Assembly (NCBI GenBank): GCA_003116975.1
Contig: BGKB01000036.1
Location: 434,001-498,000 of the forward strand
DNA length: 64,000 bases
Origin: Aurantiochytrium sp. KH105
Lineage: Eukaryota > Sar > Bigyra > Thraustochytrida > Thraustochytriidae
Direction of reading: 5' to 3'
Numbering within the stretch: the stretch's first letter is position 1; each line of letters begins with the position of its first letter. The translations under genes were made by a program, and so were the position numbers. Shown in pieces: positions 60,865 to 64,000 of this stretch. The notes under the pieces are model-generated. The model was not told the origin of the DNA and ran no database searches. It worked only from the letters and a program-made list of their open reading frames with translations.

Positions 60865-61645
60865 GCAGCGAAGTGATGGAGGTTTGCCTTGGAGCTCTGG
60901 CAGTGGATCCGGTGCAGACAAAGACGGTCTTCTTCATCTTCTTGGACATGTGCCCGAGGCTGAAGAACTTCCGTTACCAAGTGCATCAGGTGGCCGGTAC
61001 CACTTGCCACCCATTGTCAGCTCATGGGATGCACGAGGTCTGGCCCAAGAGCTTGCGCGTCTTGTGCAAGAGACCGAGCTGGAAAACTTTGAGTACTGGC
61101 ATTTGGAGATCCTCAATGCTCTAGTTCAGGACGCACACCGAGCTTTGGACATTTCACGTAGCAGCGCAAGCATTTCTGGAACTGCGAGCGCAACCTTTCG
61201 ACCTGCAGCGAGCGAAGAGAAAGTGCGCGACGAGGTTGAAGACGACGAGATCGAGTCCAAGCATTCCTCGACCGAAGGAGATGCGTCTTTTCAGCGTGAG
61301 CTCTTTGTGCAATTCAAGGACTTGGTTTTCATCGCGCTCTGCGACCCGGTCAATTACAGCTTGGCAATCTTTATCACGAGAACTTGGGCGCTCTCATCCG
61401 GGCTTGAGGTTTTGGAGACGCGATCGTTTTCTGGGGCCTTGCGACTTCTCTTTAGCCAGCCTCCTCGTGAGCATACTTGGAATGGTCAGCAAGCTATGGC
61501 AGATCTTTTACTTGATCTCCATACATCGGGCCCACGATTGGCTGAGCTCGTATCATCCACTGTCACGGCTCTTTGCACGAACTACCCAGAGCTTTTGGAG
61601 AATGACATTTTATGCGATGTAGAGCAGCGTCTCGAGGCACCTTGA
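58736..61645 (+). CDS. SPATA4/SPEF1-type calponin-homology protein with long helical tail (969 aa)
   Basis: Start at ATG 58736, where CH similarity begins at once. The frame is open upstream without similarity. Residues 4-110 form a CH domain of the SPATA4/CLAMP subtype (LPREVLRWLQGLDLSYTIKN, RDFANGYLFAEICARYF, NWFLLKKLLARLG, AAVELVERLF). Around residue 240 is KMVQVKQINTNLSALRA, a motif that also follows the CH domain in protist SPATA4-like proteins. From ~300 to the end is an alpha-helical, ARM/HEAT-like region with a Gln tract (about 692-712, CAG/CAA codons) and an acidic patch. Human SPATA4 is only ~305 residues, so the tail is a large extension. CH domains of this type bind axonemal microtubules, so an axonemal or microtubule role is inferred, supported by the head-to-head neighbour PACRG. 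Confidence 0.87.
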
Positions 61646-62028
61646 TTGACTGAATAAAGATGTGTATACCATCGAAAAAGTTTTGAAGCACCCTTCTTTT
61701 TTTGTTCGATTCCGAATTCTTTCTTCAGGGTCTTTGTGGACGCTTGTCGAAGAAAATTCGTGCGGTGATCTTTTATTGAAAAGGGGAAAAAATGTCTTTT
61801 GTAGTGGAGTAGTAACGACGTGATAGCGCGATCAAGAATTTTCTAAGCTACAGTCATGACTTTACGAATTTGTCAAAGTTCGAGTCATTTGGCTTCAGAG
61901 CGAGAAAGAGGGACAAATGTCGCCCTGCCAAGCACCGCCCTCCGCCCCTTCAAACGAGCTTTAAGAGTGCTGCCCTTGAAGGCTTCACGTGAAAGAGCAA
62001 GCTGCATCAACACAGAAACGGACGTGCA
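61646..62028. other. Convergent 3' spacer CH/FIG4 genes
   Basis: 383 bp of AT-richer DNA between two stop codons. A canonical AATAAA polyadenylation hexamer lies 8 bp past the CH gene stop. No gene is seen. Confidence 0.55.
61653..61658 (+). promoter_or_regulatory. Candidate polyadenylation signal of CH-domain gene
   Basis: AATAAA immediately after the TGA stop. The position would give a very short 3' UTR, plausible in a compact genome. Confidence 0.4.
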
Positions 62029-64000
62029 TTACGCGAGCTCGAGTACAGTTGCCGTGACGGACCGCGGATAGCCCTTGAAATCCCCTGACATAATGATGCT
62101 CGTACTGCCCGAATAGGCTTGTAGACGGCGCATACCCCAACCGTCGTTCTCGTGAATCTGTTGTTCTTTCAAGGCATCGCGGAACTCGCGCTCGTGCGCT
62201 CTTCGATTCCAGGAGTCTGCATACTGATCGTTGGCGGCCGAGATCCAGGGCTGCATCTCGAGTGCCGATGAACGTGACAGCTCCGAGCGCCAAACACAGG
62301 CTGCAGAGGGATGCTCGTATAGAGAAAAAGGATCTTGAGCCTGTTGACAGTAGGCCTGAGAGACCGCGTCCAGCTCGCTGACGTGTATATTTGGGGATGG
62401 ATACAGAAACGCCTCGGCCGCAGACATGGACGCGGGAGCCAAAGATAACGAACTTTCGCGAGAAACATCGTCTCGGGCTTGTTCATCGACATCGTCAATA
62501 GCGTAATCAGCACCTCGAAGGACATTCGTTGCACTGCGTGGTCCAAAGAGACGCGAGCGCATATCTGGTGGTACACTTGACCGGGTCGCCGAGGAAGCTG
62601 AGGAAGGGAGAGTGTCGTTTGAAAACGGCGCACGCCGCAGCCGTCCTTCACTTGTATCTCCCAGCCGAGTTGAAGCTTGGGCATTGGCAAAGTCCACCGC
62701 TGCCGCGGAGGGCATTTCTTGATCATCCTCAAGATACCTGCCACGACCGGGCTGAGTCTGCGCATGGCCATGTTGCTGCTGTCCAAATTGATCAGGGCCG
62801 CCGCCGGGAAGCTCCAAAGGATTCACCAGTTCGCGAGGGCGAAAATATGGTTTCGCAAAGAGCGCATCAAAACTCACAAAGCCATCCTCTTGACCGTGCG
62901 CTCCTTGGTCCTCCTCCTTTGCGTTCGGTGCCAAGAGCTCATACGGGTGCTCTGCGAGCGTGCGAAGCGGTACCACTACGCGCTCTGCAAACGACATGAG
63001 AGGTTTGTTCCACCAAGGGCCAAGATCAAGGACTCGGGGCTGCAGCGTGTAGTTTGGCGGATACGTGACGCCCCGGTTATGCAGATAGAAATCGCCGGTC
63101 CCATCGGCATTTTCTCGCTGACGCTTGTGATGCTCTGGACGATACAAGCCAAGAAAGACATTCATGGAATCTTGCTTGGCGTGATCTGTAAAGGCGTTCG
63201 AGTAGTATCGTTTGAGAGAGGTGTAAAAAGCCTGCTGGCGGGTTGAGGTTGACCCACTGGACACAAGCTTGGCCGATTTGCGATGCGCGTCCGACCCACC
63301 GTACTGAAGCGCAATGCGATCACCCAGCTCTTCGTACATTTCCATGAGAACTGCTGCGATTGGTGCATCCGTTGTGACGCGTTCACCGACGCTCAAAATG
63401 CCTAGCGCAATGAGTTGTTCGTTGATGACGTGCAGCCCGATGAGAAACTGGGCCAGGTTGGTGCGATCCAGACAGTCGATACAATTGGTACGAATGACAC
63501 CATGTTGAATGCGATCGGGCGCGGCTCGCTTGTTTTGCGTGACACCCGGACGGGGCGGCTGCGTTGGTGAGGCAAAAGAGGAAACTGGCTGAGCGTCAAC
63601 GAGGTCAGTAAACCCAAGCTCATTGCCTTCGTCGTCATCGTCGTCGTCATCATCCACGACACCCTCGCTGCCAAATTTATCCGGCATAAGCGACCCTTCA
63701 GGGCCAGCTGCCGCGGGCTGCGAGTCGCTCGACCCAAGCGGAGAAGGCGGGATGCACTCAACTTGTGTATCGGCATCGTGGTTTGTCTCTATGTTGACAA
63801 TGTTTCCTGCGGACTGTACATGGGACTGCCTTCTCCTCCTTCCGAATCCGAGAGCAAACTCTTCTTCTTCCTCTTCTTCTTCTTCTTGTTGTTGGTCATC
63901 ACCGTTGGAGTCTTGCTTTGTCTGCTTGGCTGTTTTATGGTTTGGTGTTTCTGCGTCTGCTGTATTGGATGCATCCGCGGCTTCATTTACGGTTTTGTCG
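62029..64000 (-). CDS. FIG4: FIG4-type SAC phosphoinositide phosphatase, C-terminal part (5' end beyond window)
   Basis: The minus-strand frame is open from the right edge to the stop at 62029 (656 codons seen), so the N-terminal SAC half lies outside. The catalytic signature RTNCIDCLDRTN (C-x5-R-T, 63456-63491) is followed by FIG4 landmarks: MEMYEELGDRIALQYGGS, YSNAFTDHAKQDSMNVFLG, DFYLHNRG and WWNKPLMSFAERVVVPL. FIG4/SAC3 removes the 5-phosphate of PI(3,5)P2 and scaffolds PIKfyve-VAC14 on endolysosomes. Before the signature is a large low-complexity insert with Gln, poly-Glu and poly-Asp runs (about 63560-63990), unlike the short loop in animal FIG4. The C-terminal ~300 residues are mostly disordered. 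Internal Met codons near 63687 are not the true start. Confidence 0.92.
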   Translation of the reverse strand, partial: DKTVNEAADASNTADAETPNHKTAKQTKQDSNGDDQQQEEEEEEEEEFALGFGRRRRQSHVQSAGNIVNIETNHDADTQVECIPPSPLGSSDSQPAAAGPEGSLMPDKFGSEGVVDDDDDDDDEGNELGFTDLVDAQPVSSFASPTQPPRPGVTQNKRAAPDRIQHGVIRTNCIDCLDRTNLAQFLIGLHVINEQLIALGILSVGERVTTDAPIAAVLMEMYEELGDRIALQYGGSDAHRKSAKLVSSGSTSTRQQAFYTSLKRYYSNAFTDHAKQDSMNVFLGLYRPEHHKRQRENADGTGDFYLHNRGVTYPPNYTLQPRVLDLGPWWNKPLMSFAERVVVPLRTLAEHPYELLAPNAKEEDQGAHGQEDGFVSFDALFAKPYFRPRELVNPLELPGGGPDQFGQQQHGHAQTQPGRGRYLEDDQEMPSAAAVDFANAQASTRLGDTSEGRLRRAPFSNDTLPSSASSATRSSVPPDMRSRLFGPRSATNVLRGADYAIDDVDEQARDDVSRESSLSLAPASMSAAEAFLYPSPNIHVSELDAVSQAYCQQAQDPFSLYEHPSAACVWRSELSRSSALEMQPWISAANDQYADSWNRRAHEREFRDALKEQQIHENDGWGMRRLQAYSGSTSIIMSGDFKGYPRSVTATVLELA

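Noticed and set aside
1-64000. CRISPR arrays, operons, bacterial insertion sequences, virus-like elements
   Set aside because: Repeats lack regular unique spacers, genes alternate strands and have spliceosomal introns, and no transposase, integrase, capsid or reverse transcriptase motif was seen.

Overview
The window is eukaryotic nuclear DNA. It is GC-rich, with long coding frames that are mostly intronless and short GT-AG introns in two genes. It carries genes for motile cilia (CFAP46, PACRG, a SPATA4-type calponin-homology protein), zinc-binding repeats of the 'WRKY19-like' kind common in oomycetes, and TIR proteins of a protist type. Together these fit a stramenopile, most likely a thraustochytrid (Labyrinthulomycetes) with biflagellate zoospores. 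That placement is inference from gene content and style, not from a marker phylogeny.

Layout. 1-2.8 kb is gene-free. From 2.8 to 21.5 kb six genes alternate strands: PIGZ (+, one intron), an IQ-motif protein (-), CFAP46 (+), IBA57 (-), the RNA polymerase II subunit RPB3 (+) and a JMJD6-type JmjC oxygenase (-). 21.5-24.6 kb is a repeat-containing spacer. 24.6-26.0 kb encodes a polyglutamine protein with two TAZ zinc fingers, followed by tRNA-Asp(GTC) on the minus strand. A single N at 26600 is flanked by two identical 263-bp copies, probably a scaffold join. 27.2-32.4 kb holds two tandem genes for ankyrin-SAM-like-TIR proteins. 32.4-46.1 kb is a 13.7-kb stretch with no gene I can support, only microsatellites, homopolymers and short direct or inverted repeats. 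From 46.1 kb to the end the alternating pattern resumes: a zinc-repeat protein (+), a multi-WW protein (-), a four-RRM RNA-binding protein (+), PACRG (-, two introns), a CH-domain protein (+) and the 3' part of a FIG4-type phosphoinositide phosphatase (-), which runs off the right edge.

How the genes relate. The ciliary genes are CFAP46 (central apparatus), PACRG (doublet inner junction) and the CH-domain protein, with the IQ protein as a possible partner. They lie in head-to-head pairs separated by about 0.8 kb, which suggests shared bidirectional promoters. Convergent pairs are packed tightly, one with a 132-bp overlap of coding tails. The ANK-SAM-TIR pair is the most unusual locus. It resembles the domain logic of SARM1 and other TIR NADases, breaks the strand alternation, and sits beside the gene-poor repeat tract. 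RPB3 carries a cysteine set matching the iron-sulfur-type insertion known from archaeal subunit D.

Limits. Calls rest on reading conserved motifs by eye. Splice sites are given where joining exons restores a family motif exactly. UTRs and promoters could not be defined.
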